64,000 nucleotides of DNA from Sphingobium wenxiniae (GCF_007830065.1 NZ_VLKK01000001.1:372001-436000), one strand, 5' to 3'. Numbered from the stretch's first letter, positions 49,588 to 60,467 are shown. Notes: a model not told the origin generated them from the letters alone. Made by a program: numbers and translations.

Positions 49588-52500
49588 TCAGGCTTGCGGC
49601 CTTGGATAATAGGACTGGAGCGAGCGCACTTCAAGGGCGTGACCGCGCAGCGCCTCGATTGCGTCCACCGCGGCCAGGCTGGCGGCCGCGGTGGTGAAGA
49701 TCGCCACCTTCTGCCGCAGCGCGCTGGTGCGGATCGCCTTGCTGTCCTTCAACGACTGCCAGCCTTCGGTGGTGTTGAAGATCAGGTCCACGCCGCCATC
49801 GCTGATCCGGTCGACGATGTGCGGGCGGCCCTGCGCCACCTTGTTCACCGTTTCGACGGGGATGCCGTTTTCTTCCAGGAAGCGCGCGGTGCCGCCTGTC
49901 GCGACGATCCCGAAGCCCATGGAAACGAGCTTGCGCGCGGCAGGCAGGATCACCGGCTTGTCGCTGTCCTTCAAGGAGACGAACACCGTTCCTTCCGTCG
50001 GCAGCACCGTGCCGGCACCAAGCTGCGATTTGGCGAAGGCGGTCGCAAAATTACTATCGATTCCCATGACTTCACCCGTGCTTTTCATTTCCGGTGAGAG
50101 CACCGGATCGACGCCGGGGAAGCGCGCGAAGGGGAACACCGCTTCCTTGACCGCGATATGGCCGATGGCATTGCGGTCGATCTTCGGCAGGTCCTTGAGC
50201 TTCTCGCCCGCCATCACGCGGCTCGCGATCTTGGCGATGGGCGTGCCGATGGCCTTGGCGACGAAAGGCACGGTGCGGCTGGCGCGCGGGTTGACCTCGA
50301 TCAGGTAGACGGTGCCGTCCTTGACCGCGAACTGGATGTTCATGAGCCCCCGGACATGCAGCGCGCGGGCCAGCACATCGGTCTGCCGCTCGATCTCCGC
50401 GATGATGGCGTCGGGCAGGCTGTAGGGCGGAAGCGAGCAGGCGCTGTCGCCCGAATGGACGCCCGCCTCCTCGATATGCTGGAGCACGCCCGCGACCACC
50501 ACATCGTCGCCGTCGCACAGCGCGTCCACGTCCACCTCGGTCGCGTCCCGCAGATACTGGTCGATCAGCACCGGCGAGTCGCCCGAGACCTGGACGGCGG
50601 TCGCGATATATTCCTCAAGCTGCGCCTGGCCGTCGACGATCTCCATCGCGCGGCCGCCCAGCACATAGGACGGACGCATCAGCACTGGATAGCCGATGCG
50701 GTTGGCGACCGCGATGGCTTCCTCGCGCGAGCGGGCGATGCCGTTGGCGGGCTGCTTCAATTTCAGCTTGTCGATCAGCGCGGCGAACCGCTCGCGATCC
50801 TCGGCAAGGTCGATGGCGTCGGGCGAGGTGCCCAGGATCGGAATGCCTGCATCCTCCAGCGCCTGCGCGAGCTTCAGCGGCGTCTGCCCGCCGAACTGCA
50901 CGATGACGCCGACCAGCGTGCCGTTCGATTTCTCGACCTCCAGAATCTCCAGCACGTCCTCAGCCGTCAACGGCTCGAAATAGAGGCGGTCGGACGTGTC
51001 ATAGTCGGTCGAAACCGTCTCCGGGTTGCAGTTGATCATGATCGTCTCATAACCCGCCTCGGAAAGCGCGAAGCAGGCATGGACGCAGCAATAGTCGAAC
51101 TCGATCCCCTGCCCGATCCGATTCGGTCCGCCGCCCAGGATGACGACCTTCCGCGCATCGCTCGGCTGGGCTTCGTTTTCGGCCTCACCGAAGATCGGCG
51201 CTTCATAGGTCGAATACATATAGGGCGTCTTCGCCTCGAACTCGGCGGCGCAGGTGTCGATCCGCTTGAAGACCGGGCGCACGCCGAGCCTATGGCGCAA
51301 GCTGCGCACTTCCTCCTCCGTCACGCCGCCGGTCATGGCGACGACCGCCTCATGGATCAGGCCGGACCCGCGCGCGATACCCCGCTCCATCCCCCGCAGA
51401 TTGGCGGATTTGAGCGCCAGCCACGCCAGCCGCTTGTCGGAAAAGCCCATGGATTTGAGGCGGCGCATCCCGTCCGCATCCTGCGGCAGGCCGTTCGCCA
51501 ATATTTCCGCTTCGGCGTCGACGATCTCCTTGATCCGTTCCAGGAACCAGGGGTCATATTTGGCGACGGCGTGGATTTCCTCGACGCTGAGGCCCGCGCG
51601 CAACGCCTGCGCGGCGACCAGCAAGCGATCGGGCGTCGGCTGGGCCAGCGCGGCGATGATGTCGTCCCTGGACGCGCCCTCCAGATGATCGACATTGTTG
51701 AAGCCGGACAGGCCCGTTTCCAGCCCCCGCAATGCCTTCTGCATCGATTCATGGATGTTGCGGCCAATGGCCATCACCTCGCCCACCGACTTCATCGCGG
51801 TGCCAAGCAGCGGTTCGGCCCCCTTGAATTTCTCGAAGGCGAAGCGCGGGATCTTGGTCACGACATAGTCGATGGTCGGCTCGAAGCTCGCGGGCGTCGC
51901 GCCAGTGATGTCGTTCTCGATCTCGTCCAGCGTATAGCCGACCGCCAGCTTCGCCGCGACTTTCGCAATCGGGAAGCCAGTGGCCTTCGAGGCCAGCGCG
52001 GAAGAACGGGAAACGCGCGGGTTCATCTCGATGACGACCAGGCGGCCGTCCTTCGGATTGACTGCGAACTGCACGTTGGAACCGCCTGTTTCCACGCCGA
52101 TTTCACGCAGGACCGCGATGCTCGCGTTCCGCATGATCTGATATTCCTTGTCGGTCAGCGTCAGCGCGGGCGCGACAGTGATGGAGTCGCCGGTATGGAC
52201 GCCCATCGGATCGATATTCTCGATGGAACAGATGATGATGGCGTTGTCGGCGCGATCACGCACCACCTCCATCTCATATTCCTTCCAGCCGAGCAGCGAT
52301 TCCTCGATCAGCACCTCGGTCGTGGGCGAAGCGTCGAGGCCGCCCCGCACGATGCTCATGAACTCATCGCGATTATAGGCGATGCCGCCGCCCGTGCCGC
52401 CCATGGTGAAACTGGGACGGATGATCGACGGCAGGCCGGTGAACTCCAGCGCCTCCATCGCCTCTTCCATCGTGTGGGCGATGCGCGAGCGGGCGCTTTC

Positions 52501-52923
52501 CAGGCCGATCTTGTCCATGGCGTCGCGGAACTTGATCCGGTCTTCCGCCTTGTCGATCGCCTCGGCGTCCGCGCCGATCATCTGGACGCCATATTTCTCC
52601 AACGTGCCGTCATTGAACAGCGCCAGCGCCGTGTTGAGCGCCGTCTGCCCGCCCATGGTCGGCAGCACCGCGTCCGGCCGCTCCTTCTCGATGATCTTCG
52701 CCACGATTTCGGGCGTGATCGGCTCGACATAGGTGGCGTCGGCGAATTCCGGGTCGGTCATGATCGTGGCCGGGTTGGAGTTCACCAATATGATGCGATA
52801 GCCCTCTTCCTTGAGCGCCTTCACCGCCTGCGTGCCCGAATAGTCGAACTCGCACGCCTGGCCGATGATGATCGGCCCCGCGCCGATGATGAGGATGGAG
52901 GAGATGTCGGTGCGTTTGGGCAT
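49588..52923 (-). CDS. carB: Carbamoyl-phosphate synthase large subunit CarB
   Basis: The 1111-residue protein has both ATP-grasp halves. The first begins [20 protein letters not shown], with [15 protein letters not shown] in its ATP site; the second begins [20 protein letters not shown], with [20 protein letters not shown]. The C-terminal MGS-like domain ([20 protein letters not shown]) takes allosteric signals. It makes carbamoyl phosphate for arginine and pyrimidines. It follows carA with the RraB-like gene in between. Confidence 0.97.
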   Translation of the reverse strand: MPKRTDISSILIIGAGPIIIGQACEFDYSGTQAVKALKEEGYRIILVNSNPATIMTDPEFADATYVEPITPEIVAKIIEKERPDAVLPTMGGQTALNTALALFNDGTLEKYGVQMIGADAEAIDKAEDRIKFRDAMDKIGLESARSRIAHTMEEAMEALEFTGLPSIIRPSFTMGGTGGGIAYNRDEFMSIVRGGLDASPTTEVLIEESLLGWKEYEMEVVRDRADNAIIICSIENIDPMGVHTGDSITVAPALTLTDKEYQIMRNASIAVLREIGVETGGSNVQFAVNPKDGRLVVIEMNPRVSRSSALASKATGFPIAKVAAKLAVGYTLDEIENDITGATPASFEPTIDYVVTKIPRFAFEKFKGAEPLLGTAMKSVGEVMAIGRNIHESMQKALRGLETGLSGFNNVDHLEGASRDDIIAALAQPTPDRLLVAAQALRAGLSVEEIHAVAKYDPWFLERIKEIVDAEAEILANGLPQDADGMRRLKSMGFSDKRLAWLALKSANLRGMERGIARGSGLIHEAVVAMTGGVTEEEVRSLRHRLGVRPVFKRIDTCAAEFEAKTPYMYSTYEAPIFGEAENEAQPSDARKVVILGGGPNRIGQGIEFDYCCVHACFALSEAGYETIMINCNPETVSTDYDTSDRLYFEPLTAEDVLEILEVEKSNGTLVGVIVQFGGQTPLKLAQALEDAGIPILGTSPDAIDLAEDRERFAALIDKLKLKQPANGIARSREEAIAVANRIGYPVLMRPSYVLGGRAMEIVDGQAQLEEYIATAVQVSGDSPVLIDQYLRDATEVDVDALCDGDDVVVAGVLQHIEEAGVHSGDSACSLPPYSLPDAIIAEIERQTDVLARALHVRGLMNIQFAVKDGTVYLIEVNPRASRTVPFVAKAIGTPIAKIASRVMAGEKLKDLPKIDRNAIGHIAVKEAVFPFARFPGVDPVLSPEMKSTGEVMGIDSNFATAFAKSQLGAGTVLPTEGTVFVSLKDSDKPVILPAARKLVSMGFGIVATGGTARFLEENGIPVETVNKVAQGRPHIVDRISDGGVDLIFNTTEGWQSLKDSKAIRTSALRQKVAIFTTAAASLAAVDAIEALRGHALEVRSLQSYYPRPQA

Positions 52924-52981
52924 TATTCGGCCTCTGATTTATAAGGATCGGCGCCGTCGAAGGCTGTTCGTGAAGCGATGG

Positions 52982-53350
52982 TCAATGCACTGCCCCTGTC
53001 CGGGCTTCGCAACCCCAGCCGTCATATTCGACGCCGCACAGGATTTCGATCTGAAGGCATTTGAGGGTCAGCGCGCGGATTGACTGTTCATCCACCGCCT
53101 GTTCGCATTCGAGGAAGAGGTAGAGTTCCCCGTCCTCGCCTTCTTCCCGGTCCAGCTCGACAAAACCGAATTGGCTGGCGATCGTCACGACGCGTTCGAA
53201 ATCCTTCTCGCTTCCACGGAAGCTGACGTCCACGAGGCGCGGGATGCGCGGCTTGTCGCCATTTTTGGCGAGATTGGCAAGGACGCCCTTGTCGGCTTCC
53301 CACTCCTCGTCGAGGCGGGCAGGATCGACCGCGGGCAATTTGATGCTCAC
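52982..53350 (-). CDS. RraB-family (ribonuclease E inhibitor-like) protein
   Basis: The 122-residue protein matches the RraB fold: EEWEADKGVLANLAKNGDKP, VDVSFRGSEKDFERVVTIAS, and the acidic tail REEGEDGELYLFLECEQAVD. In enterics RraB binds RNase E and changes mRNA decay. Here the start overlaps the carA stop by 4 bases, so it is translated with carA and lies before carB. Whether it acts on RNase E in this organism is inferred. Confidence 0.78.
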   Translation of the reverse strand: MSIKLPAVDPARLDEEWEADKGVLANLAKNGDKPRIPRLVDVSFRGSEKDFERVVTIASQFGFVELDREEGEDGELYLFLECEQAVDEQSIRALTLKCLQIEILCGVEYDGWGCEARTGAVH

Positions 53351-54513
53351 GCCTTCAACCCCTCCACGAACCGCTGGAACAAATAGAAGCTGTCCTGCGG
53401 CCCCGGTGAGGCTTCGGGGTGGTACTGGACCGAAAAGGCTTTCCTGTCCGTCAGTTCAATGCCGCAGTTGCTACCGTCGAAGAGCGACACATGGGTCGGC
53501 TTGGCATTGGCGGGGAGCGTGTCCGTGTCGACCGCGAAGCCGTGGTTCATGCTGGTGATCTCGACCAGCCCGTCCGACAGGCGCTTGACCGGATGGTTCG
53601 CGCCGCGATGGCCCTGATGCATCTTGACCGTCTTCGCGCCGACCGCGAGGCCCAGCAACTGGTGGCCGAGGCAGATGCCGAAGATCGGCACCTCCGCCTC
53701 CAACGCCTGCTTGATCACCGGCACCGCATAGTCGCCCGTCGCTGCCGGATCGCCGGGGCCGTTGGAGAGGAACAGGCCGTCGGGCTTCTGCTCCATGATC
53801 TGCTCGAAGGTCGCGGTGGCCGGCAGCACGGTCACGCGCGCGCCGGCCTTCACCAGATTGCGGAAGATGTTGTTCTTCGCGCCATAGTCGATGGCAACCA
53901 CATGGGGCCGCTCATCCCCCGCTTCTCCCAGCCCATAGCCGAAGCCCAGACGCCACACGCCGTCTTTCCAGAGACGGCTTTCCTTGCCCGTGACTTCGAT
54001 GGCGAGGTCCATGCCCTCCAACCCCGGCCAGCTTGCCGCCTTCTCCGCGAGGGCGGCGAGATCGAACCGGCCTTCGGGATCATGGGCGATCACGACATTG
54101 GGCGCGCCCTTCATCCGGATCATCCGCGTCAACGCGCGGGTATCAACGCCCGCGAGGCCGATGCGGCCTTTCTCCCTCATCCATTGGTCGAAGGGTTCGA
54201 CATTGCGGAAATTGCTGGGTTCGGTCACGTCCTGCCGCACGATGCAGCCCAGCGCATGGGGGCTGTCCGCCTCCACATCGTCCAGGTTGGTGCCGACATT
54301 GCCGATATGGGGAAAGGTGAAGTTGATGATCTGCCCGGCATAGCTGGGATCGGTCATGATCTCCTGATAGCCCGTGATGGAGGTGTTGAAGCAAAGCTCT
54401 CCCACCGCTTCGCCGACCGCACCGAAACCGCGTCCGAACACGGCCGAGCCATCGGCGAAAACCAATACCCCCGTCGCTCCTTTGGGCACGGTCAGGGATT
54501 TGGCGTCGGCCAT
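53347..54513 (-). CDS. carA: Carbamoyl-phosphate synthase small subunit CarA
   Basis: The 388-residue glutaminase subunit supplies ammonia to CarB. The N-terminal domain carries SITGYQEIMTDPSYAGQIIN, and the class I amidotransferase has the nucleophile in PIFGICLGHQLLGLAVGAKT with the His/Glu pair in FSVQYHPEASPGPQDSFYLF. The ATG at 54513 with AAGGA upstream is preferred over the codon at 54558, which would add a basic non-family extension. Confidence 0.96.
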   Translation of the reverse strand: MADAKSLTVPKGATGVLVFADGSAVFGRGFGAVGEAVGELCFNTSITGYQEIMTDPSYAGQIINFTFPHIGNVGTNLDDVEADSPHALGCIVRQDVTEPSNFRNVEPFDQWMREKGRIGLAGVDTRALTRMIRMKGAPNVVIAHDPEGRFDLAALAEKAASWPGLEGMDLAIEVTGKESRLWKDGVWRLGFGYGLGEAGDERPHVVAIDYGAKNNIFRNLVKAGARVTVLPATATFEQIMEQKPDGLFLSNGPGDPAATGDYAVPVIKQALEAEVPIFGICLGHQLLGLAVGAKTVKMHQGHRGANHPVKRLSDGLVEITSMNHGFAVDTDTLPANAKPTHVSLFDGSNCGIELTDRKAFSVQYHPEASPGPQDSFYLFQRFVEGLKA

Positions 54514-54670
54514 GGCTTGCAAGTCCTTCTTATGCTTTTTGCGGGACCCCGTCTTCAACGGGTTAAACGGCCCGCCACCTATGCCTAGCAGGCCGCGCGG
54601 TCAACTCCTGTTCAAAATCTCTTTTCGCATTATATCTGTCTCTTTCCCGGTAGACAGGATTCTCATCGCC

Positions 54671-55123
54671 ATGATTCGCGAGCAGCTAAAGAGCGCCCAG
54701 GTCGAAGCCATGAAGGGCGGCGACAAGGAGCGCCTCGCCGCCGTGCGCCTGATCCTTGCGAAACTCAAGGATCGCGACATCGAACTGCGGACCGCCAGCA
54801 ATGTTCCCGACGACGATACGGTCGTGGTCGAAGTGCTCCAGAAGATGGCGAAGCAGCGCCGCGAATCGATAGAGATGTTCCAGAATGGCTGCCGCGACGA
54901 ACTCGCCGCGAAGGAACAGGCGGAACTGGACGTGATCGACAGCTTCCTCCCCGCGCGACTGAGCGAGGAGGAGACGAAGGCCGCGATCGAGGCGATCAAG
55001 GCCGAAGTCGGCGCGTCGAGCGTCAAAGACATGGGCCGCGTGATGGCGGCGCTCAAGGAACGCCACGGATCGGTGATCGACATGAGCAAGGCCGGCGGGC
55101 TGGTGAAGGCGGCTTTGATCTGA
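54671..55123 (+). CDS. yqeY: GatB/YqeY-domain protein
   Basis: The 150-residue helical protein reads REQLKSAQVEAMKGGDKERL, VEVLQKMAKQRRESIEMFQN, and SSVKDMGRVMAALKERHGSV, typical of YqeY. The domain is the tRNA-binding tail of GatB, and the stand-alone protein has no firm role. It normally lies next to dnaG-rpoD; here a DUF559 cassette separates it from dnaG. Confidence 0.9.
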   Translation: MIREQLKSAQVEAMKGGDKERLAAVRLILAKLKDRDIELRTASNVPDDDTVVVEVLQKMAKQRRESIEMFQNGCRDELAAKEQAELDVIDSFLPARLSEEETKAAIEAIKAEVGASSVKDMGRVMAALKERHGSVIDMSKAGGLVKAALI

Positions 55124-55133
55124 CAGTGCTTAT

Positions 55134-55562
55134 AGCTCCCCACCGCCTGCGGGAGGGGTTTGGGGAGGGAATGTTCAACGCCCATGGACGAAGGCTATGC
55201 CCGCCCCACAGCCAAAGCACGGCAGCTTCGCAACAACGCGACAGATACAGAATGCGCCTTATGGCGGGCGATCAGCGCCCGAAAAGTCGCTGGCGTGCGT
55301 TTCAATCGACAGGCGCCGGTCGGCCCTTATATCTGCGACGTCATCGCGCGCTCGCTCCTGTTGGTGGTGGAGGCCGATGGCGGCCAGCATAGCGCGGGAA
55401 CCGATGCAGCGCGGACTCGCTATCTGGAAGCGGAAGGTTATCGGGTGATCCGCTTCTGGAATAATGAAGTGCTGGGAAATCTGGACGGAGCGGCTGCGGA
55501 AATCGAACCGGTGATTGCGGACACGCCCTCCCCCGACCCGTCCCGCAAGCGGGAGGGGAGCT
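55134..55562. mobile_element. DUF559 cassette bounded by inverted palindromic repeats
   Basis: The left end (55134-55171) starts AGCTCCCCACCGCCTGCGGG; the right end (55524-55562), read in reverse complement, starts AGCTCCCCTCCCGCTTGCGG. Over about 39 bases the ends agree at roughly 32 positions, so they form terminal inverted repeats, each with its own GCGGG palindrome. The gene between them is a DUF559 endonuclease whose reading frame runs through the right end. A related palindrome without the gene is found at 31401-31424. Confidence 0.5.
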
Positions 55563-55567
55563 TGTGA
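55184..55567 (+). CDS. DUF559 (Vsr-like) endonuclease-domain protein
   Basis: The 127-residue protein has the restriction-endonuclease-like core: ATDTECALWRAISARKVAGV, FNRQAPVGPYICDVIARSLL, and VVEADGGQHSAGTDAARTRY with the acidic E-x-D-G-G-Q-H site, then YRVIRFWNNEVLGNLDG. The last 15 residues (TPSPDPSRKREGSL) are encoded by the right palindromic repeat. The ATG at 55184 has no ideal binding site; a TTG at 55160 within the left repeat is possible. DUF559 proteins have unknown substrates. The stop overlaps the dnaG GTG by 4 bases. Confidence 0.82.
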   Translation: MDEGYARPTAKARQLRNNATDTECALWRAISARKVAGVRFNRQAPVGPYICDVIARSLLLVVEADGGQHSAGTDAARTRYLEAEGYRVIRFWNNEVLGNLDGAAAEIEPVIADTPSPDPSRKREGSL

Positions 55568-57468
55568 GTCTTTCCCCCGCCTTCCTCGACGAACTGCGCG
55601 CGCGCACGTCGCTCTCGACGCTGATCGGCCGTACCGTGAAGGTCCAGAAGGCCGGCCGCGAGTATAAAGCCTGCTGCCCCTTCCATAATGAGAAGACGCC
55701 CAGCTTCACGATCAACGATGAGAAGGGCTTCTATCACTGCTTCGGCTGCGGCGCGCATGGCGACGCGATCCGCTGGATGACCGACCAGCGGGGCCTGCCC
55801 TTCATGGAGGCAGTGAAGGAACTGGCGCAAGCGGCGGGCATGGATGTCCCCGCGCCCGATCCCCGCGCCGCCCGCCGCGCCGAACAGACCAGAGGGCTGC
55901 ACGACGTCATGGCCGCGGCGCAGGGCTTCTTCGAGGAGCAACTGGGCGGCATCGACGGGGCGGAGGCGCGCGCCTATCTCCAGCGCCGGGGCATAAGCGA
56001 CGCCACCCGCCGCGCTTTCGGCTTCGGCTATTCCCCGGATTCGCGCGGCAAGCTCAAGACCGCGCTCAAGGATTTCGGCGAATCCGTGCTGATCGAGGCC
56101 GGGCTGCTCATCGACCCGGATGGCGCCGAACCGGATAGTGGGAAAACCAGCAAGCGCGACAGCTACGACCGCTTCCGCGGCCGCCTGATGCTTCCGATCC
56201 GCGACATCCGGGGCCGCGTGATCGCCTTCGGAGGCCGCATCCTGGGCCAAGGCGAGCCGAAATATCTCAATTCGCCCGACACGCCCCTCTTCGACAAGGG
56301 CCGCACGCTGTACAATATCGACCGCGCCTCGCCCGCCAGCCGCCGGTCGGGCCGCATTGTCGTGGTCGAAGGCTATATGGACGCGATCGCGCTGGCGCAG
56401 GCCGGTTTCGCCGAAGCGGTGGCCCCGCTCGGCACCGCGCTCACCGAGCACCAGATCGAGCGCTTGTGGAAGATGGCGGACGTGCCGATCCTCTGCTTCG
56501 ATGGCGACTCGGCGGGGCAGAAGGCCGCGATCCGCGCGGCCGCCCGCGCCCTGCCCCTGCTGCGCCCCGGCATGAGCCTTGCCTTCGCCACCCTGCCGGG
56601 CGGGCAGGACCCGGACGACCTGATCCGCGCCGAAGGTCCCGCCGCCATGGAAACCGTGCTGGGAAGCTCCGAACCCTTGGTCGAGCGCCTGTGGAAGCAT
56701 GAGCATGGCGCTGCCCCGCTCGACACGCCCGAACAGCGGGCCGCGCTCAAGCAGCGCCTTTCCGCCCTGACCGACGCCATCGCCCATCCCGATGTGCGCG
56801 CCCATTATGTGCAGGCGTTCCGCGAGCGTTATGACGCCCTGTTCTTCGCCCGCCGCCCGGCCTTCGCCTCCGGCCCGCGTCACAGCCCGCGCACGGGCGG
56901 CGGCAATTGGCAGCGCGACCGGCGCGGCAATTGGAAACCGCCGCTCCCGCCCGCCGGAACCGAAGTCCGCGCCATCGGCGAAAGCGGCATGGAACAGCGC
57001 CTTTTGCGCGCGGTTCTCGCCAGCCTGCTGCGTCATCCCGAACAGATCGCGCTCCATCGCGAGATGCTTTCGGGGCTTCAGATCGCCGACTCCGCGCTCG
57101 CGCAATTGCTCGACGCGATGATTGCAGCGTCCTTCCGCAAAGAAACAGTTGAAACCCAGGGCCTCCTTACCATATTGGGGCAAGGTGAAGTGTATAATAT
57201 GGCGAAGGGGATGCTCCGGGCCGACACGTTCACATTCACCCCCCACAGAATGACAGCCGACCCCGGTCGCGCGGCGCGTGATCTGGATGAAGCGATTCGG
57301 GTGATGGCGCAGGGACCGGAGCTTGAAATGAACCTGGCTGCGGCCACCCGGCGGGCGATGGAAGATGTCAGTGAGGCGAACCTGTCCGCTCAGCAACAGG
57401 CCCTGACCGCGCATCGGAACCATCTGGCCCGCCTGGCGGAACTGGCGCAGTCCGAAGACATTATTTGA
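55564..57468 (+). CDS. dnaG: DNA primase DnaG
   Basis: The 634-residue primase has the N-terminal CHC2 zinc finger (KACCPFHNEKTPSFTINDEK and YHCFGCGAHGDAIRW), the TOPRIM domain (IVVVEGYMDAIALAQAGFAE with FDGDSAGQKAA), and a C-terminal helicase-binding region. It makes primers for replication. The start is a GTG at 55564; its GGAGGGGAG binding site is supplied by the right repeat of the DUF559 cassette. rpoD follows after 42 bases. Confidence 0.95.
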   Translation: MSLSPAFLDELRARTSLSTLIGRTVKVQKAGREYKACCPFHNEKTPSFTINDEKGFYHCFGCGAHGDAIRWMTDQRGLPFMEAVKELAQAAGMDVPAPDPRAARRAEQTRGLHDVMAAAQGFFEEQLGGIDGAEARAYLQRRGISDATRRAFGFGYSPDSRGKLKTALKDFGESVLIEAGLLIDPDGAEPDSGKTSKRDSYDRFRGRLMLPIRDIRGRVIAFGGRILGQGEPKYLNSPDTPLFDKGRTLYNIDRASPASRRSGRIVVVEGYMDAIALAQAGFAEAVAPLGTALTEHQIERLWKMADVPILCFDGDSAGQKAAIRAAARALPLLRPGMSLAFATLPGGQDPDDLIRAEGPAAMETVLGSSEPLVERLWKHEHGAAPLDTPEQRAALKQRLSALTDAIAHPDVRAHYVQAFRERYDALFFARRPAFASGPRHSPRTGGGNWQRDRRGNWKPPLPPAGTEVRAIGESGMEQRLLRAVLASLLRHPEQIALHREMLSGLQIADSALAQLLDAMIAASFRKETVETQGLLTILGQGEVYNMAKGMLRADTFTFTPHRMTADPGRAARDLDEAIRVMAQGPELEMNLAAATRRAMEDVSEANLSAQQQALTAHRNHLARLAELAQSEDII

Positions 57469-57510
57469 TTGGATCGTCCCTTTCGGGCCGATGAAGTTTA
57501 AGGCGAATAA

Positions 57511-59556
57511 ATGGCGACCAAAGCGAACGGCAAGGCTTCAGGTGAGGATACGGATACCGGCGACGCGCCGCTGCTCGATCTGAACGAGGCGTCGGTCAAG
57601 AAGCTGATCGCCCGTGCGAAGAAGCGCGGCTATATCACCTATGACGAATTGAACGACGCCCTGCCGCAGGACCAGATGTCCTCCGAGCAGATCGAGGACA
57701 TCATGTCCGCGCTCAACGAAATGGGCGTCAACATCGTCGAGAATGAGGAAGCCAGCGAAGACGGCGACGATCAGCGCGACGATGCCGAGGACGACAGCGC
57801 CGACGAGAGCGCCGAAGACGATGGCTCGCCGCGTCCGGTCGCCGAAAAGAAGAAGGAAACCATCGATCGCACCGACGACCCGGTCCGCATGTACCTGCGC
57901 GAAATGGGCGCGGTGGAACTGCTCAGCCGCGAAGGCGAAATCGCCATCGCCAAGCGGATCGAGGCGGGCCGCGACACGATGATCCTTGGGCTTTGCGAAA
58001 GCCCGACGACCTTCAACGCGATCATCGAATGGTCGACCGCCCTCAACAATGGCGAGATGCAGCTTCGCGAGATCCTCGACCTCGACGCCATGCTGTCCAA
58101 GGATCCGGCTCCGGAAAATCTGGAGGAAGGGGCCGAGAATGATGACGGCGAAATCAGTGAAAAGACCGCCGGCCCCAGCTTCAAGGAAGAGGAAGAGCCG
58201 GAGGAGGAATCCGCCGACGCCGACGAGGATGAGGACGGCCTGACCGAACGCCGCTCCCGCCGGGTGGAAGAGGAAGAAGAGGAAGACAACACCCTCTCCC
58301 TCGCCCAGATGGAAGAGACGCTCAAGCCGGTCGCGCTGGAGAAGTTCGCCACCATCACGGAAATTTTCCGAACCTTCTCGAACGCCCAGGCGGCGCGCAT
58401 GGCTGCCATGGCCAATGGCGAAACCCTGAGCCAGAAGGCGGAGGACAGCTATCAGGAATTGCGCGAGCAACTGACGGCCGAAGTCGAAAGCGTCCAGTTC
58501 CACCAGCAGAAGATCGAATATCTGGTCGACCAGCTTTATGCCTATAACCGGCGCCTTACCGCGCTGGGCGGGCAGATGCTGCGGCTGGCCGAACGGCACA
58601 AGGTCAGCCGCAAGGATTTCCTCGGGCGCTATGTCAATCACGAGCTTGACGACGGCTGGCTCGACAAGGTCAGCGGCCTCGACAAGAAATGGGCCGCCTT
58701 CGCCGCCGCCGAAGCCCGCGCGGTCGATCGCATCCGCAACGAGGTGAGCGAAATCGCGCAGGCGACCGGCATGTCCCTGAGCGAGTTCCGCCGCATCGTG
58801 AACATGGTGCAGAAGGGCGAGCGCGAAGCGCGCATCGCGAAGAAGGAAATGGTGGAGGCGAACCTGCGCCTTGTCATCTCCATCGCTAAAAAATATACGA
58901 ACAGAGGGCTGCAATTCCTTGATCTTATTCAGGAAGGCAATATCGGCCTGATGAAAGCGGTCGATAAGTTCGAATATCGGCGCGGCTACAAGTTCAGCAC
59001 CTATGCGACCTGGTGGATCAGGCAGGCGATCACGCGCTCCATCGCGGATCAGGCCCGCACCATCCGCATCCCGGTCCATATGATCGAAACGATCAACAAG
59101 CTGGTCCGCACGTCCCGCCAGTTCCTGCACGAGCAGGGCCGCGAACCGACCCCCGAGGAAATGGCCGAACGCCTCTCCATGCCTTTGGAGAAGGTCCGCA
59201 AGGTCATGAAGATCGCCAAGGAGCCGATCTCGCTCGAAACGCCGATCGGCGACGAGGAGGATTCGCATCTGGGCGACTTCATCGAGGACAAGAACGCCAT
59301 CATCCCGGTGGACGCGGCGATCCAGGCGAACCTTAAGGAAACGGTGACGCGCGTTCTGGCGTCGCTCACCCCCCGCGAGGAGCGCGTGCTGCGGATGCGC
59401 TTCGGCATCGGCATGAACACCGATCACACGCTGGAGGAAGTGGGCCAGCAGTTCAGCGTGACCCGCGAACGCATCCGTCAGATCGAGGCGAAGGCGCTGC
59501 GCAAGCTCAAGCACCCGTCGCGCTCGCGCAAGATGCGCAGCTTCCTCGACCAATAG
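57511..59556 (+). CDS. rpoD: Primary sigma factor RpoD (sigma-70)
   Basis: The 681-residue protein has region 1.1 ([20 protein letters not shown]), region 1.2 ([20 protein letters not shown]), an acidic non-conserved insert near residues 200-260, region 2 ([20 protein letters not shown] and [20 protein letters not shown]), and region 4 ([20 protein letters not shown]). It directs housekeeping transcription. It follows dnaG and is ended by a strong terminator. Confidence 0.97.
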   Translation: MATKANGKASGEDTDTGDAPLLDLNEASVKKLIARAKKRGYITYDELNDALPQDQMSSEQIEDIMSALNEMGVNIVENEEASEDGDDQRDDAEDDSADESAEDDGSPRPVAEKKKETIDRTDDPVRMYLREMGAVELLSREGEIAIAKRIEAGRDTMILGLCESPTTFNAIIEWSTALNNGEMQLREILDLDAMLSKDPAPENLEEGAENDDGEISEKTAGPSFKEEEEPEEESADADEDEDGLTERRSRRVEEEEEEDNTLSLAQMEETLKPVALEKFATITEIFRTFSNAQAARMAAMANGETLSQKAEDSYQELREQLTAEVESVQFHQQKIEYLVDQLYAYNRRLTALGGQMLRLAERHKVSRKDFLGRYVNHELDDGWLDKVSGLDKKWAAFAAAEARAVDRIRNEVSEIAQATGMSLSEFRRIVNMVQKGEREARIAKKEMVEANLRLVISIAKKYTNRGLQFLDLIQEGNIGLMKAVDKFEYRRGYKFSTYATWWIRQAITRSIADQARTIRIPVHMIETINKLVRTSRQFLHEQGREPTPEEMAERLSMPLEKVRKVMKIAKEPISLETPIGDEEDSHLGDFIEDKNAIIPVDAAIQANLKETVTRVLASLTPREERVLRMRFGIGMNTDHTLEEVGQQFSVTRERIRQIEAKALRKLKHPSRSRKMRSFLDQ

Positions 59557-59583
59557 AGAGGTTTGCACGACGAAATCGGGGAA

Positions 59584-59611
59584 AAGGCGGCGGAAAAAGC
59601 CGCCTTTTTTC
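59584..59611 (+). terminator. Rho-independent terminator of rpoD
   Basis: AAGGCGGC (59584-59591) and GCCGCCTT (59599-59606) form an 8-base stem with a GGAAAAA loop, followed by a run of six T. It lies 28 bases past the rpoD stop. Confidence 0.85.
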
Positions 59612-59694
59612 TTGCCGTAAACCCCTCGTTTACCCCGGTGCGATAGTTTCTCCCCTCAGCCTTAAATGCATGTGGGCACAGGGGTTTTCTGGTG

Positions 59695-60375
59695 ATGAAC
59701 GACGCGGCGCAACGCTATCGGCCTGGGGACATAGCGCAGGTTCTCGACTCGCTGATCGCGGCGGACGGCACCGGCGCTCATCATTATGCGCATCGGGCGG
59801 CTGGCGATCACGGTCTGCGCGACGCGCTGCCGTCGCTGTCGGACCTTGCCGACGCCGCCTATTATCTTTGCCTGCTTCATGGACGCCATCCCGGCGTCAT
59901 CGACCATGCCGCCACCCGATCCGCCGACAATGCCGCGCGCCAATGGTTGATTGCCACCGCCGACGGATTCGCCCGCGAGCGCGCCTATCTGACGCAGGTG
60001 ACCGTGGCAGTCGGCCCCGCCCCCAGCACCGCCGGACAGGCCGATTGCGAAACGACCGTCAGCCAGCAGCGCCATGCGCTCGACATGCTCGCCCAGTCCG
60101 ACCGGCGCGGCTGCGCGATGGGCGCGGCGCTGGCGCTGGCGCTCGACTGGCGCGCCGTGCGCCGCGTGCTGGACAAGGCCGCGATTCGCGCGGGCCTTGA
60201 ACCTGCCCTTTCCACGCTTCCCGACCGCCGCGCCACGCTGGACGTCGCCCGCGCCATCGGCGGCGACGACGCCATCGACCGTGCGCTCCAGTTCGGTGCG
60301 CGCCAGTTGCTGACCCAGCATCGCGGCCTGTGGGATTTGATGGCCGCCCGCGCCGAAATCCGCGCCCGCTCCTGA
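59695..60375 (+). CDS. Conserved hypothetical protein
   Basis: The 226-residue helical protein includes LADAAYYLCLLHGRHPGVID, RQWLIATADGFARERAYLTQ, VAVGPAPSTAGQADCETTVS, and ALALDWRAVRRVLDKAAIRA. Its composition and codon use are those of a normal gene, and similar proteins appear to be confined to sphingomonads. A GTG at 59692 is an alternative start; an AGGGG site precedes both. It is the first gene after rpoD and may be expressed with the MoxR gene. Confidence 0.7.
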   Translation: MNDAAQRYRPGDIAQVLDSLIAADGTGAHHYAHRAAGDHGLRDALPSLSDLADAAYYLCLLHGRHPGVIDHAATRSADNAARQWLIATADGFARERAYLTQVTVAVGPAPSTAGQADCETTVSQQRHALDMLAQSDRRGCAMGAALALALDWRAVRRVLDKAAIRAGLEPALSTLPDRRATLDVARAIGGDDAIDRALQFGARQLLTQHRGLWDLMAARAEIRARS

Positions 60376-60467
60376 TCGCCCGGCATCCGCCGCGCCGCAC
60401 AAAACGCATTGCGCCCGCCCCTCGCTTTGCCTAGTCCGTTGGACGGACAGCAAGGAACGGGAACACC

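Noticed and set aside
50158..52944. 928-residue plus-strand frame opposite carB
   Set aside because: It is histidine/arginine-rich antisense translation with no domains. carB on the other strand is unambiguous.
57538..59568. 676-residue minus-strand frame opposite rpoD
   Set aside because: Antisense shadow of a conserved sigma factor.
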